Below are positions 5,097 through 12,319 of a stretch of DNA of 12,491 nt, in pieces. Below the pieces are notes generated by a model. It ran no database searches and had not been told where the DNA came from. It saw only the letters and a program-made list of their open reading frames with translations. This DNA is from DATKQI01 sp035532755 (GTDB lineage Bacteria > Pseudomonadota > Alphaproteobacteria > Acetobacterales > Acetobacteraceae). A program made the translations under genes and the position numbers. Within the stretch, counting starts at the first letter, position 1. Every line of letters begins with the position of its first letter. Location of the stretch: positions 1-12,491 of the forward strand of contig DATKQI010000264.1 in NCBI GenBank assembly GCA_035532755.1, read 5' to 3'.

Positions 5097-6170
5097 TTAC
5101 GGGGCGTTCGCCCCTGCATCCGGTGCCGGCCAGACAAGCGCGGGAAGCCGCAGCAGCGGAAACTGGCCCATCTCCAATGTCCGGTCTTGCAGGCGCAGCG
5201 GCACCTCCAGCGCCGGTGTGCCGCCCTTGGCCGGGGCTTGCGCCATCAGGGCGAGAACCGCTTTCGCCGCGGTCGCGGCCTGATGCGTCAGCGCACCGTT
5301 GGCGGCAGCCGTGTCGAGCGCGGCGGACTGGCCCGTGATGCGCGCGGTGGCGGCACCCGTCGGCTGCAAGGTGGCATCCAACCCCAGCGTGGCGCTGGCC
5401 TGCACGTGCAGCTCGCTCCAGGCCAGCCCGATCTGCCGCAGCACCAGCTTGCCGCCGCCATCGCGCCAGGCCGCGGCGCGAACGGCCGGGACCGTGCCCG
5501 GCGGGACCGGGCCGGTCAGCGTGCCGGCCATGTCCAGCCGCGCGACCCGCGGGCCGAGCGGCCATTTGCGGCCGGGCGGCAGCAGGATGTCCGACGCCGC
5601 CAGCGTGAAGGTCAGGGCCGGCTGGCCGGAGGTGGCGGCGGCATCGCCCTGGCCCGCGAGAGTCGCGTGCGCCACCCGGATCGGGCCCTGCAACGGCGTG
5701 CCCGGCACCGGGCCGATGGCCAGCGCATCGCTCCGCAGCATGACCGGCCCGGCCGGCTGGCCCTGCGCCAGCGGGATCCGCGCGTCCATGTGGGCGGCGG
5801 TGAAGGGCACGGCCGGCGCGGTGCCCAGCCGCAGCACCTGCCGCCCTGCCGGGCGGATGTGCAGCAGATGCGGATGCCGGATATCGATCAGCACCGTCAC
5901 CCGCTGCGCCCGCCAGTCCAGCCCGCCCGGCAGGTCGGCCTGCCCGCCCGTGATCGACAGGCCGGCGACATCGATCGCGACCGCCAGCGGCCCGCCGGCC
6001 GGGCGGATCGCGCCGTGGCGGACGGTCCAGCCCTGCTGCTGTTCGGCCGCGGCCCAGGCGTCGAACGCGCGCATCATGCGCCGCTCAGCCAGCACCCACA
6101 GGGTAGCGGCGGCGGCAACGATCAGCAGGGCCAGGATCAGCGGCAGGAGCCAGATGCGGCGTCTTTTCAT
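5097..6170 (-). CDS. DUF2125 family envelope protein
   Basis: A 357-residue protein. A basic start (MKRRR) and one hydrophobic helix (about 6-26) form a signal anchor, and the remainder is predicted periplasmic. The body is rich in beta-strand, small residues and proline, with GWTVRHGAIRPAGGPLAV near the N-terminus and repeated strand-like units ending in LEMGQFPLLRLPAL, as in the DUF2125 family. This family is largely alphaproteobacterial and its biochemical role is unknown; the repeated strand pattern vaguely recalls AsmA/lipid-transfer-like proteins, which is speculation. The ATG at 6168-6170 is chosen because the transmembrane segment follows directly; no good Shine-Dalgarno is visible. 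It follows plsC by 138 bp on the same strand and may have its own promoter. Confidence 0.8.
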   Translation of the reverse strand: MKRRRIWLLPLILALLIVAAAATLWVLAERRMMRAFDAWAAAEQQQGWTVRHGAIRPAGGPLAVAIDVAGLSITGGQADLPGGLDWRAQRVTVLIDIRHPHLLHIRPAGRQVLRLGTAPAVPFTAAHMDARIPLAQGQPAGPVMLRSDALAIGPVPGTPLQGPIRVAHATLAGQGDAAATSGQPALTFTLAASDILLPPGRKWPLGPRVARLDMAGTLTGPVPPGTVPAVRAAAWRDGGGKLVLRQIGLAWSELHVQASATLGLDATLQPTGAATARITGQSAALDTAAANGALTHQAATAAKAVLALMAQAPAKGGTPALEVPLRLQDRTLEMGQFPLLRLPALVWPAPDAGANAP

Positions 6171-6308
6171 GCGGGGGCTTATAGGGCCATCGGCATCCGA
6201 TCGCACGGCCCAACCTGTCCAGGGCGTTGCGATGGCACAACAAGCGCGCTTCCTGGGCGCAGCCGTCCCCATTTGGCAGAGGGCGGGTTTTGCACGGGGG
6301 AAAGCCGG

Positions 6309-7127
6309 TTAAAATTCATCTTTTTCAATGCGTTGAAAATCGTCTTTTTGATTGGATGGAAAGCCGGAGAGAGCGGTTCCCACAGACTTGTCCACAGACC
6401 CCGCCCATCCCGCCGCGAGGCGGTCCCAGGCCGCCCCGATCTGCTCCAGCAGGGCATCGCGTCCGAGCCCGGGGGGAATCGGCGGCCCGATCGCGATGTG
6501 GATGATGCCGGGGCGTTTGGCGAAGGCGCGCCGCCCCCAGCGGAGCCCGGAATCGGTGGCCACGGGGATCACCCGAAGGCCGGTGGCCAGCGCGACCGCC
6601 GCGACTCCGGGTTGCAGCTTCACGGCATGGCCGGGTGCCACGCGCGTGCCCTGCGGGAAGATCACGATCTGCCGGCCGGCGGCTGCGGCGGCCCGTGCGT
6701 CCCGCATCAGGCCGCGCATCGCGCTCGCGCCGCCTTCGCGGTCCACCGCGATCTGGCCGGCCGGCAGGATCAGCCGGCCGAACAGCGGGATGCGGAGCAG
6801 TTCGCGCTTCAGCACATAGCTTGCCCGCGGCAACAGCCCCAGCCAGATCAGCGTGTCGAATGCCGACTGGTGCATCGGCGCGATCAGGGCGGCCCCCATG
6901 GCCGCACCCTGGGGCAGGTGCTCGCTACCCGTCACCACGATCTCGATCCCGCACAGGCCCCGCAACCCGGCACGGACCAGCCGCACCCACAGCCGCCCCA
7001 GGTCGAGCAGGCGGTGCGGGGCGAGGGATGCGATGGCGACGCCGATCAGACTGCCGGCTGCCGTGAGGCTGAAGAAATAGAGGTTGAACAGGGCCGAACG
7101 CAGCCAGAGCCACGCCCGCTGCCTCAT
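6309..7127 (-). CDS. plsC: 1-acyl-sn-glycerol-3-phosphate acyltransferase (PlsC/AGPAT family)
   Basis: A 272-residue inner-membrane acyltransferase that acylates lysophosphatidic acid to phosphatidic acid in phospholipid synthesis. An N-terminal helix (about 14-36) precedes the HX4D catalytic motif HQSAFD (His86-Asp91). The binding block IFPQGTR (156-162) has Gln in place of the usual Glu of EGTR, a variant seen in alphaproteobacterial homologues; a VAPGHAVKLQPGV segment follows. Its ATG overlaps the stop of the ydcF-like gene by 4 nt (ATGA). The final roughly 27 residues (from SVDKSVG to IEKDEF) are charged, lie beyond the usual family end and are encoded by DNA of clearly lower GC, with small repeats. 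Related acyltransferases for other lysolipids, such as OlsA, cannot be excluded. Confidence 0.9.
   Translation of the reverse strand: MRQRAWLWLRSALFNLYFFSLTAAGSLIGVAIASLAPHRLLDLGRLWVRLVRAGLRGLCGIEIVVTGSEHLPQGAAMGAALIAPMHQSAFDTLIWLGLLPRASYVLKRELLRIPLFGRLILPAGQIAVDREGGASAMRGLMRDARAAAAAGRQIVIFPQGTRVAPGHAVKLQPGVAAVALATGLRVIPVATDSGLRWGRRAFAKRPGIIHIAIGPPIPPGLGRDALLEQIGAAWDRLAAGWAGSVDKSVGTALSGFPSNQKDDFQRIEKDEF
6322..6339. repeat. Inverted repeat in the AT-rich 3' end of plsC
   Basis: TTTTCAA and TTGAAAA form perfect 7-bp arms around TGCG. It lies inside the plsC coding tail, in a stretch of about 35% GC (roughly 6306-6365). It is also embedded in a degenerate direct repeat that encodes KDDF and KDEF. 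The hairpin would be weak. Confidence 0.45.
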
Positions 7128-7795
7128 CCCCGCCCGCCCGTCATGCTGCCCGCGACCGGCGTGCCGTCCATCTGCCTCGCATCCGCCTCGACCCGGCTTG
7201 CGATGCCGGACAGGCCGAGGCGCGCGACGATCCATTTCATGTATTCGTCGGTCAGCAGGCGCAGCATCGCCAGCCTCGGCTCCCGCGTCAGCGCCGGGGG
7301 GTGCACCGGGTAGGGATACAGCCGAACGCCCGGCATGGTGCGGTGCATCTCGATCAGCGCGCGCGGCATGTGGTAGCCGGCCGTCACCACGATCAGCGCA
7401 CGCGCGCCCGTGGCCGCCGCCCAGGCCGCCGCCTCGCTCGCGTTGCCGCGGGTGGAACGTGCCCGGTGCCCCAGGACGATGTGCGCCCGCAGCCGGCGCG
7501 CATCCACCCTGTCCCGCAGCGGCAGATCGCCGAGCGCCACCCCCCGCGCGACACCCGAGATCAACAGCCGCGGCGCCCGGCCGGCCGCGAGCAGGCGCAG
7601 TGCCGCGGAAATGCGGTCCGCCCCACCCGTCAGAGCCACGATCCCGTCGGCGTGCGGCGGTGTGGGCGCGGGGCGGAACGTCATCCACCAGAACCAGCCG
7701 AAACCGGCCAGCCATGCCACGCCCAGCACCAGAAGCATGCGGCCTGCCGCCCGCACGATCCTCCCTGACCGCGACCGCATGCGCCGCCGCCTCAT
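7124..7795 (-). CDS. YdcF-like DUF218 family membrane protein
   Basis: A 223-residue protein with a strongly basic N-terminus, one transmembrane helix (about 17-40) and a DUF218 domain. Domain landmarks are DGIVALTGGADRISAALRLL (50-69), LLISGV (77-82), GNASEAAAWA (117-126) and ALIVVTAGYHMPRALIEM (133-150). They match the Rossmann-like core of YdcF/SanA/ElyC proteins, which are linked to envelope integrity and lipid-carrier metabolism; the precise reaction is unproven. The ATG at 7793-7795 overlaps the ftsX stop as ATGA, which decides the start over an upstream in-frame codon. Its TGA overlaps the plsC start in the same way. The position supports co-translation with ftsX and plsC and an envelope role. 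Confidence 0.87.
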   Translation of the reverse strand: MRRRRMRSRSGRIVRAAGRMLLVLGVAWLAGFGWFWWMTFRPAPTPPHADGIVALTGGADRISAALRLLAAGRAPRLLISGVARGVALGDLPLRDRVDARRLRAHIVLGHRARSTRGNASEAAAWAAATGARALIVVTAGYHMPRALIEMHRTMPGVRLYPYPVHPPALTREPRLAMLRLLTDEYMKWIVARLGLSGIASRVEADARQMDGTPVAGSMTGGRG

Positions 7796-8712
7796 GGCAG
7801 CCGCCGCAGCCAGGTGCGGACGGTGCCGTGCGCCGTGGCGAAGCCGATCAGGGCGGTGAGGACGGGCAGGGCGGGCAGGGCAAGCCACAGGGTGGTGGGC
7901 AGGGCGGGGGGGGACTGGTCGGCGGCGTCGGGCAGGCCGAACGGGGCGGCGAGGCTGGCGAGCCAGAGCAGCACGGGCAGGGCGGCGCCGGCGCCGGCAA
8001 TGCCGCCGATCGCGGCGAGGCGCGTCGCCCGGCCGGCGAAGCGCGCGGCGATGTAGGAATCGGTCGCGCCCAGGCCGTGGATGATCTCGATCGCCTCGCG
8101 CCGCGCGGTCAGCCCCGCGCGGGTGGCGACGGCGACGACGGCGGCGGCCACGGCGGCCACGACGAGCAGGGCGGCGCCGGCGCAGGCTTGCAGGCTGCGC
8201 GCCAGCGTGGACAGCCGTCGCACCCAGATGCCGTGGCTTTCCACCAGCGTGCCGGGGGCGGCGGCGGCGAGGCGGCCGGCGAGCCCGGCGGTGCGGGTGT
8301 GGCCGTTGGCGAGTTTCACGCCGATGACCGCCGGCAGCGGCAGGGCGAGCTTGCCTACGGCGTCGCCCAGCCAGGGGCGCAGCAGCGCGTCCAGCTCCTG
8401 TCTGCTCGCCGGATCGGCGGAGACGATGCCGGGCTGGCCGCGCAGGATGCCGAGCACGCGATCGAGCCGGGTGCCGAGGCCGGTGGCGGCGGGGCCGGTG
8501 GGGTTCGGCACCTGCACCGTCATCGCCGCGGCGGCCCCCTGCTGCCAGCGGCTGGCGAGGCCGGAGGCGGCGACCGCGCCGGCGAGTGCAAGGGCGGCGA
8601 GGAAGGCCATGGCGCCGACCAGCAGCGGCAGCAGCCGGTCCGACAGGGCGCGCCGCAGCCCAAGATCGTCGAAGCGGGCGGGGCGCAGCAGATGCAGCCG
8701 CGATTCAGCCAT
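7792..8712 (-). CDS. ftsX: Cell division ABC transporter permease FtsX
   Basis: A 306-residue protein with FtsX topology: a cytoplasmic N-terminus (LRRALSDRLLP), helix 1 (about 28-50), a periplasmic domain (about 51-172), then helices 2-4 at roughly 174-198, 233-257 and 273-294. The cytoplasmic loop after helix 2 has the typical ARREAIEIIHGLGATDSYIAARF (203-225), where FtsX/MacB-type permeases contact the ATPase. With FtsE it transmits ATP hydrolysis across the membrane to activate peptidoglycan hydrolases at the septum. The ATG at 8710-8712, overlapping the ftsE stop by 8 nt, is chosen over a TTG two codons upstream. Sequence similarity in this family is low, so identification rests on topology, the loop motif and the ftsE partner. 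Confidence 0.9.
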   Translation of the reverse strand: MAESRLHLLRPARFDDLGLRRALSDRLLPLLVGAMAFLAALALAGAVAASGLASRWQQGAAAAMTVQVPNPTGPAATGLGTRLDRVLGILRGQPGIVSADPASRQELDALLRPWLGDAVGKLALPLPAVIGVKLANGHTRTAGLAGRLAAAAPGTLVESHGIWVRRLSTLARSLQACAGAALLVVAAVAAAVVAVATRAGLTARREAIEIIHGLGATDSYIAARFAGRATRLAAIGGIAGAGAALPVLLWLASLAAPFGLPDAADQSPPALPTTLWLALPALPVLTALIGFATAHGTVRTWLRRLP

Positions 8713-9388
8713 CGGCAACCAGCCGGCCGTGATCGAGCCGCAGCGCGCGGCCGGGGTGGCGGGCCACCAGAGTCTCGTTATGGGTGGCCATCATCACGGT
8801 GGTGCCCAGACGGTTCAGCTCCTTGAACAATTGCATCAGCCGCTCGGCCTGGGCTTCGTCGAGGTTGCCGGTGGGCTCGTCGGCCAGCAGCAGGGCCGGG
8901 CGGTTGACCACGGCGCGGGCGATCGCCACGCGCTGCTGCTCCCCGCCGGAAAGTTCGTCGGGCAGCGAGGGGAGCTTGCCGGCAAGACCCACCCAGCGCA
9001 ACAGCTCCGCCACGTCCGCGCGGATCTGGCCCTCGGGGCGGCCGGCGATGCGCAGCGGCAGAGCCACGTTGTCGAACGCGGAGAGATGGGGCAGCAGGCG
9101 GAAATCCTGGAACACCACGCCGATCCGCCGGCGCAGGCGGGGCAGCGTACGGCGTTCGGCGCGGGTGATGTCGGCGCCGAGCACGCTCAGCCGCCCGCGC
9201 GTGGGGCGCACCGCGAGATAGAGCAGCCGCAGCAGGCTGGTCTTGCCCGCGCCCGAGGGGCCGAGCAGCCAGCGGAAGCCGCCCTCGGGCACCGCGAAGC
9301 TCAGCTCCCGCAGAACCTCGGGCCCGGGCCCGCCGCCCGCCTTGCCGGCCTGGCCATAATGCAGCCCAACACTCTCGAATCTGACCAT
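8705..9388 (-). CDS. ftsE: Cell division ABC transporter ATPase FtsE
   Basis: A 227-residue ABC ATPase with all motifs: Walker A GPSGAGKT (43-50), Q-loop VVFQDFRLLP (91-100), signature LSGGEQQR (146-153), Walker B ALLLADEP (165-172) and H-loop His203 in ATHNETLV. FDNVALPLR after the Q-loop is typical of FtsE, and the length matches. A glycine-rich insert (GQAGKAGGGPGP, 12-23) before the first strand-helix is longer than in E. coli FtsE. The ATG at 9386-9388 starts directly on the domain; an in-frame ATG at 9412 would add eight residues. It is the first gene of the ftsE-ftsX-ydcF-plsC unit and divergent from the zinc-ribbon gene, with 120 bp between the two starts. Confidence 0.94.
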   Translation of the reverse strand: MVRFESVGLHYGQAGKAGGGPGPEVLRELSFAVPEGGFRWLLGPSGAGKTSLLRLLYLAVRPTRGRLSVLGADITRAERRTLPRLRRRIGVVFQDFRLLPHLSAFDNVALPLRIAGRPEGQIRADVAELLRWVGLAGKLPSLPDELSGGEQQRVAIARAVVNRPALLLADEPTGNLDEAQAERLMQLFKELNRLGTTVMMATHNETLVARHPGRALRLDHGRLVADG

Positions 9389-9508
9389 CGCCCACCGCTT
9401 CGACGGCGGCATGTGTGCGCCGGGGCGGGGGGAGCACGCAAGCTGGGCATTGATGCGGCCGCCGCTCTTGCGCAGGATCATGCCGCCCCGTTTTCCGGAA
9501 CCCGCCCC

Positions 9509-9937
9509 ATGCGCCTGCTCTGTCCCGCCTGTGCCACCGCCTACGACGCGCCGGACGCCGCGATGACGCCCGGGCGGGTGGTGCGTTGCGCCCGCTGCGG
9601 CCATGAATGGGCGCCCGTGAACATGCCCGCAGCACCCGAACCCGCGGCGGCGCCGGTGCGGCCGGTGGAGGCCGTGCCGCCCCCTCGTCCGGCGGGGCCG
9701 GCGGGCGGTGGCGCGCGTCTGGTGCCACCGGCTCCGGCGCGGCGGCGGGCCGGGGGCGGCGCGTGGCTGGCATGGATCGCCAGCCTCGTCCTGTTGGGTG
9801 CGATTGCCTGGGGGCTGGTGGCCTGGCGCGAACAGGTGATGGCGGCCTGGCCGCCGAGCCAGCGCGCCTATGCCGCGCTGGGGCTGACGCCGGCGTCCAC
9901 ACCGGCGCCGGCACCGAAGGCGACGCCGAAGCAATAG
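9509..9937 (+). CDS. MJ0042-type zinc-ribbon membrane protein
   Basis: A 142-residue protein. The N-terminal zinc ribbon has Cys5-X2-Cys8 and Cys27-X2-Cys30 (LLCPACAT and VRCARCGHEW), the MJ0042 pattern. A proline/alanine-rich linker (about 38-83) leads to one transmembrane helix (about 86-105) and a short periplasmic end rich in Ala and Pro. Such proteins occur beside ftsE in many alphaproteobacteria; the function is unknown, though a metal-binding regulatory or sensor role has been suggested for the domain. The ATG at 9509-9511 begins exactly at the zinc ribbon. The gene is divergent from ftsE. Its TAG is separated by one base from the stop of the glycoside hydrolase gene on the other strand. 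Confidence 0.85.
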   Translation: MRLLCPACATAYDAPDAAMTPGRVVRCARCGHEWAPVNMPAAPEPAAAPVRPVEAVPPPRPAGPAGGGARLVPPAPARRRAGGGAWLAWIASLVLLGAIAWGLVAWREQVMAAWPPSQRAYAALGLTPASTPAPAPKATPKQ

Positions 9938-9938
9938 A

Positions 9939-11231
9939 TCATGCGCTCGTCAGCTCCGGCGCATCCCGCTCCAGCAGAAGCGAGATCGCCGCCGTCCAGG
10001 AGAAGCTGGCACCGCCGAGGCCCGCGCCGGTGATCGGGTCGAAATATTCCGCAAATCCCCCGGCATCGATCAACTGCCGGGTTTGCCGGCGCAGCAGGGC
10101 GGCCAGGGCCGGGTCGCCCGATTCGGCGAAACCCTCGGCGATCATCCAGTTGACCACGGCCCAGACCGGCCCGCGCCAGTAGCGCTTCGGCTCGAACCGT
10201 GGGTCGGCAGGGTCGGTGGAGGGAACGAGCCAGTGCGCATGGTTGCGCCAGCGGGCAAGCGTTGCCGCCATAGCCCCGGTCCGGGCGACCGTGGCCGCGC
10301 CGGCGAAGACGGGAAGGAAGCCAGCGGAGGTCGGCACTTCGATCGGCGCTTCGCTGTGCAGATCGCGCGAGAGGAACAGGCCGTGATCCTCGGACCACAG
10401 AGCGGCGATGGCGGCGCGCATGCGCCCGGCTCGCGCGGCGATCTCGCCCTGCTCGGCCGGGCTGCCGAAACGCCGGGCGAGTACGAGCAGGTCGGCCTCC
10501 GCGCGCAGCAGGATCGCGTTGGTGCCGATGTCCGCCACGCGGAACGGCGAGGCCGCCAGCATGCGCGCGGGATTCCAGCCCAGATCGCGGAACAGATCGA
10601 CCAGATGGATGAATCGCTGATACTCGCTGCCGTGCGGGCGCATCGCCGCGTCCACATGGGTGGTATCGCGGCGGCGGATGGCGGTCGTGGTGGTGGCGGG
10701 CACGCGCGCCAGGGCGTCATCCCAGGCCGGGCTGTTGTCCATCCCGGTTTCCCACGGATGCAGCGTGGCGACGAGGCCGGTGGCTGCGGGGTCCCGCGCC
10801 GCCGCCCACCAGCGGTGGCTGGCGAGGAGGCGCGGATAGATCGCGGCGAGCTTTGCCTCCGCCAGCGCGCCGTCCCGCGCCATGGCCAGCATGCGCGTGG
10901 CCGCAACCGCGAGGATCGGCGGCTGGGTGATGCCCGAGGTGGGGGGATCGCGCTTGATGCCCCATACGTCCGGGCCGGGGAAATAGGCGTCCGACGGTGC
11001 ATGGAACACGATCTGCGGGATCAGCCCGTCTTCCCACTGGCCTTTCAGCAGGGCGTCGATCTCGGCCCAGGCGCGGGGCTCGTCGAAGCACATCCAGCCC
11101 ATCGCGACGAAGCCCGAATCCCAGTTCCACTGGAACGGGTAGAGGCCATCGGTGGGCACTGCGTAGCCGCCGCGATCGTTGCGGCGGAGGATGGCGCGGG
11201 CGTCGGCGCGCGGGGCGGCAGTGTCGGTCAT
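9939..11231 (-). CDS. GH63-like / mannosylglycerate-hydrolase-like glycoside hydrolase
   Basis: A 430-residue protein without signal peptide, so predicted cytoplasmic. It forms a single (alpha/alpha)6-barrel domain. Landmarks are FQWNWDSGFVAMG (33-45), WEDGLIPQIVF (66-76), HPWETGMDNSPAWDDAL (158-174), RYWRGPVWAVVNWM (350-363) and FAEYFDPITGAGLGGASFSW (393-412). These are the conserved blocks of the MGH1-like/GH63 group. By analogy Asp165 in GMDNSP is the probable general acid and Glu395 in AEYFDP the probable base; this is inference. Known relatives cleave mannosylglycerate, glucosylglycerate or short alpha-glucosides. Its start lies 10 nt after the stop of the sugar ABC ATPase gene, so it probably acts on the imported substrate. 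No strong Shine-Dalgarno is visible. Confidence 0.85.
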   Translation of the reverse strand: MTDTAAPRADARAILRRNDRGGYAVPTDGLYPFQWNWDSGFVAMGWMCFDEPRAWAEIDALLKGQWEDGLIPQIVFHAPSDAYFPGPDVWGIKRDPPTSGITQPPILAVAATRMLAMARDGALAEAKLAAIYPRLLASHRWWAAARDPAATGLVATLHPWETGMDNSPAWDDALARVPATTTTAIRRRDTTHVDAAMRPHGSEYQRFIHLVDLFRDLGWNPARMLAASPFRVADIGTNAILLRAEADLLVLARRFGSPAEQGEIAARAGRMRAAIAALWSEDHGLFLSRDLHSEAPIEVPTSAGFLPVFAGAATVARTGAMAATLARWRNHAHWLVPSTDPADPRFEPKRYWRGPVWAVVNWMIAEGFAESGDPALAALLRRQTRQLIDAGGFAEYFDPITGAGLGGASFSWTAAISLLLERDAPELTSA

Positions 11232-11241
11232 GCGGGGCCGT

Positions 11242-12291
11242 TCATGGTTGGGGAAGGATCCGTTCGCCGTTCGCGGGGTCCATCCAGCACAGCCGGTCGA
11301 TCGCCGGGCGCAGGAACAGGGCGGTGCCCGGTTGTGGGGTTTCCGCCCAGACCACGCGCATCGGCTGGCCGTCGTGCCGGCCGGTCAGCAGCGTGTGCGC
11401 GCCGAGCGGTTCGGCCACCAGCACATCGAAGCGGAAGCCGTCGGCCTCGTCGGCCGGCAGCATGTCCTCCGCGCGCAGGCCTACCAGCGCCTCACCGCCA
11501 AGGCCGGGCGGGGCGGCGAGCCGGAGGGCGCCGAGCCTTGCTGTGCCATCGGCGACGGGCAGGCGCAGGAAGTTCATCGGCGGGCTGCCGACGAAGCCGC
11601 CGACGAAGCGGGTGCGCGGCCGGCGATAGACATCGAGCGGGGCGGCGATCTGCACCAGCCGGCCGGCCTGCATCACCGCGATGCGGTCGGCGAGCCCCAT
11701 CGCCTCGGTCTGGTCATGCGTGACATACAGCGTGGTCGTGCCGGCCTGCGCGAGGATGGATTTCAGCTCCGACCGCATCTCGAGCCGCAGCAGCGCATCG
11801 AGGTTGGACAGCGGCTCGTCCATCAGCAGCACCGCCGGTTCCACGGCGAGCGCACGGGCAACGGCGACGCGTTGGCGCTGGCCGCCGGAAAGCTGCCCGG
11901 GATGGCGTTGCAGATACGCCTCGATATGCATGAGCCCCGCCGCCTTCTCCACCTGGCGTGCGACGCGTTCGGCCGGCGCACCGGCCATGCGCAGGCCGAA
12001 GGCGACATTCTCGTACACCGTCATGTGCGGAAACACGGCGTAGTTCTGGAACACCATCGCGAGCCCCCGCGCCCGCGGCGGCAGATGTGATACGTCGCGC
12101 GCGCCGATGCGGATGGAGCCGGCGGTCTGCGCTTCCAGCCCCGCGACGATGCGCAGCAGCGTGGTCTTGCCGCAGCCGGAGGGGCCGAGCAGGGCGACGA
12201 ATTCGCCATCCCGCACCTGCAGCGACACGGTCTCCAGCGCCTGCACCGCGCCGAAGCGCTTGGACACCGCATCGATGGTGATGGCCGCCAT
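11242..12291 (-). CDS. Sugar ABC transporter ATPase, MalK/UgpC type
   Basis: A 349-residue ATPase subunit of a carbohydrate importer. It carries Walker A GPSGCGKT (36-43), Q-loop MVFQNYAVFPHMTVYENVAFGL (79-100), signature LSGGQRQR (134-141), Walker B LLMDEP (155-160), D-loop SNLDA and H-loop His192 in VTHDQTEA. The segment from about residue 235, beginning GSPPMNFLRL, is a C-terminal OB-fold (TOBE) regulatory domain typical of MalK/UgpC/MsmX ATPases. The ATG at 12289-12291 is preceded by CGGAGG; the frame extends upstream but that part overlaps the permease gene in another frame and is not protein-like. It lies between the permease and the glycoside hydrolase. Substrate cannot be told from this subunit; the neighbouring enzyme suggests a glucoside or mannosylglycerate-type solute. 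Confidence 0.95.
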   Translation of the reverse strand: MAAITIDAVSKRFGAVQALETVSLQVRDGEFVALLGPSGCGKTTLLRIVAGLEAQTAGSIRIGARDVSHLPPRARGLAMVFQNYAVFPHMTVYENVAFGLRMAGAPAERVARQVEKAAGLMHIEAYLQRHPGQLSGGQRQRVAVARALAVEPAVLLMDEPLSNLDALLRLEMRSELKSILAQAGTTTLYVTHDQTEAMGLADRIAVMQAGRLVQIAAPLDVYRRPRTRFVGGFVGSPPMNFLRLPVADGTARLGALRLAAPPGLGGEALVGLRAEDMLPADEADGFRFDVLVAEPLGAHTLLTGRHDGQPMRVVWAETPQPGTALFLRPAIDRLCWMDPANGERILPQP

Positions 12292-12319
12292 CAGCGGCCT
12301 CCGGTGCTGAAGGGCACGA

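Noticed and set aside
6388..6396. DnaA-box-like TTGTCCACA as a sign of a replication origin
   Set aside because: A single imperfect box inside the plsC coding region, without clustered boxes or an origin-type gene context, is not enough to propose an origin.
4488..7313. A 941-codon plus-strand open frame
   Set aside because: It runs opposite the ACT, DUF2125 and plsC genes and across their gaps, with Arg/Gln/Pro-rich composition and no recognisable motif. It is a shadow.
7084..8826. Plus-strand open frame of 580 codons opposite ydcF-like and ftsX
   Set aside because: Repetitive Gly/Ala/Arg/Pro composition and antisense to conserved genes; no start signal or domain.
10083..11723. Plus-strand open frame of 546 codons opposite the glycoside hydrolase and ABC ATPase
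   Set aside because: Antisense shadow of two conserved genes with no motif of its own.
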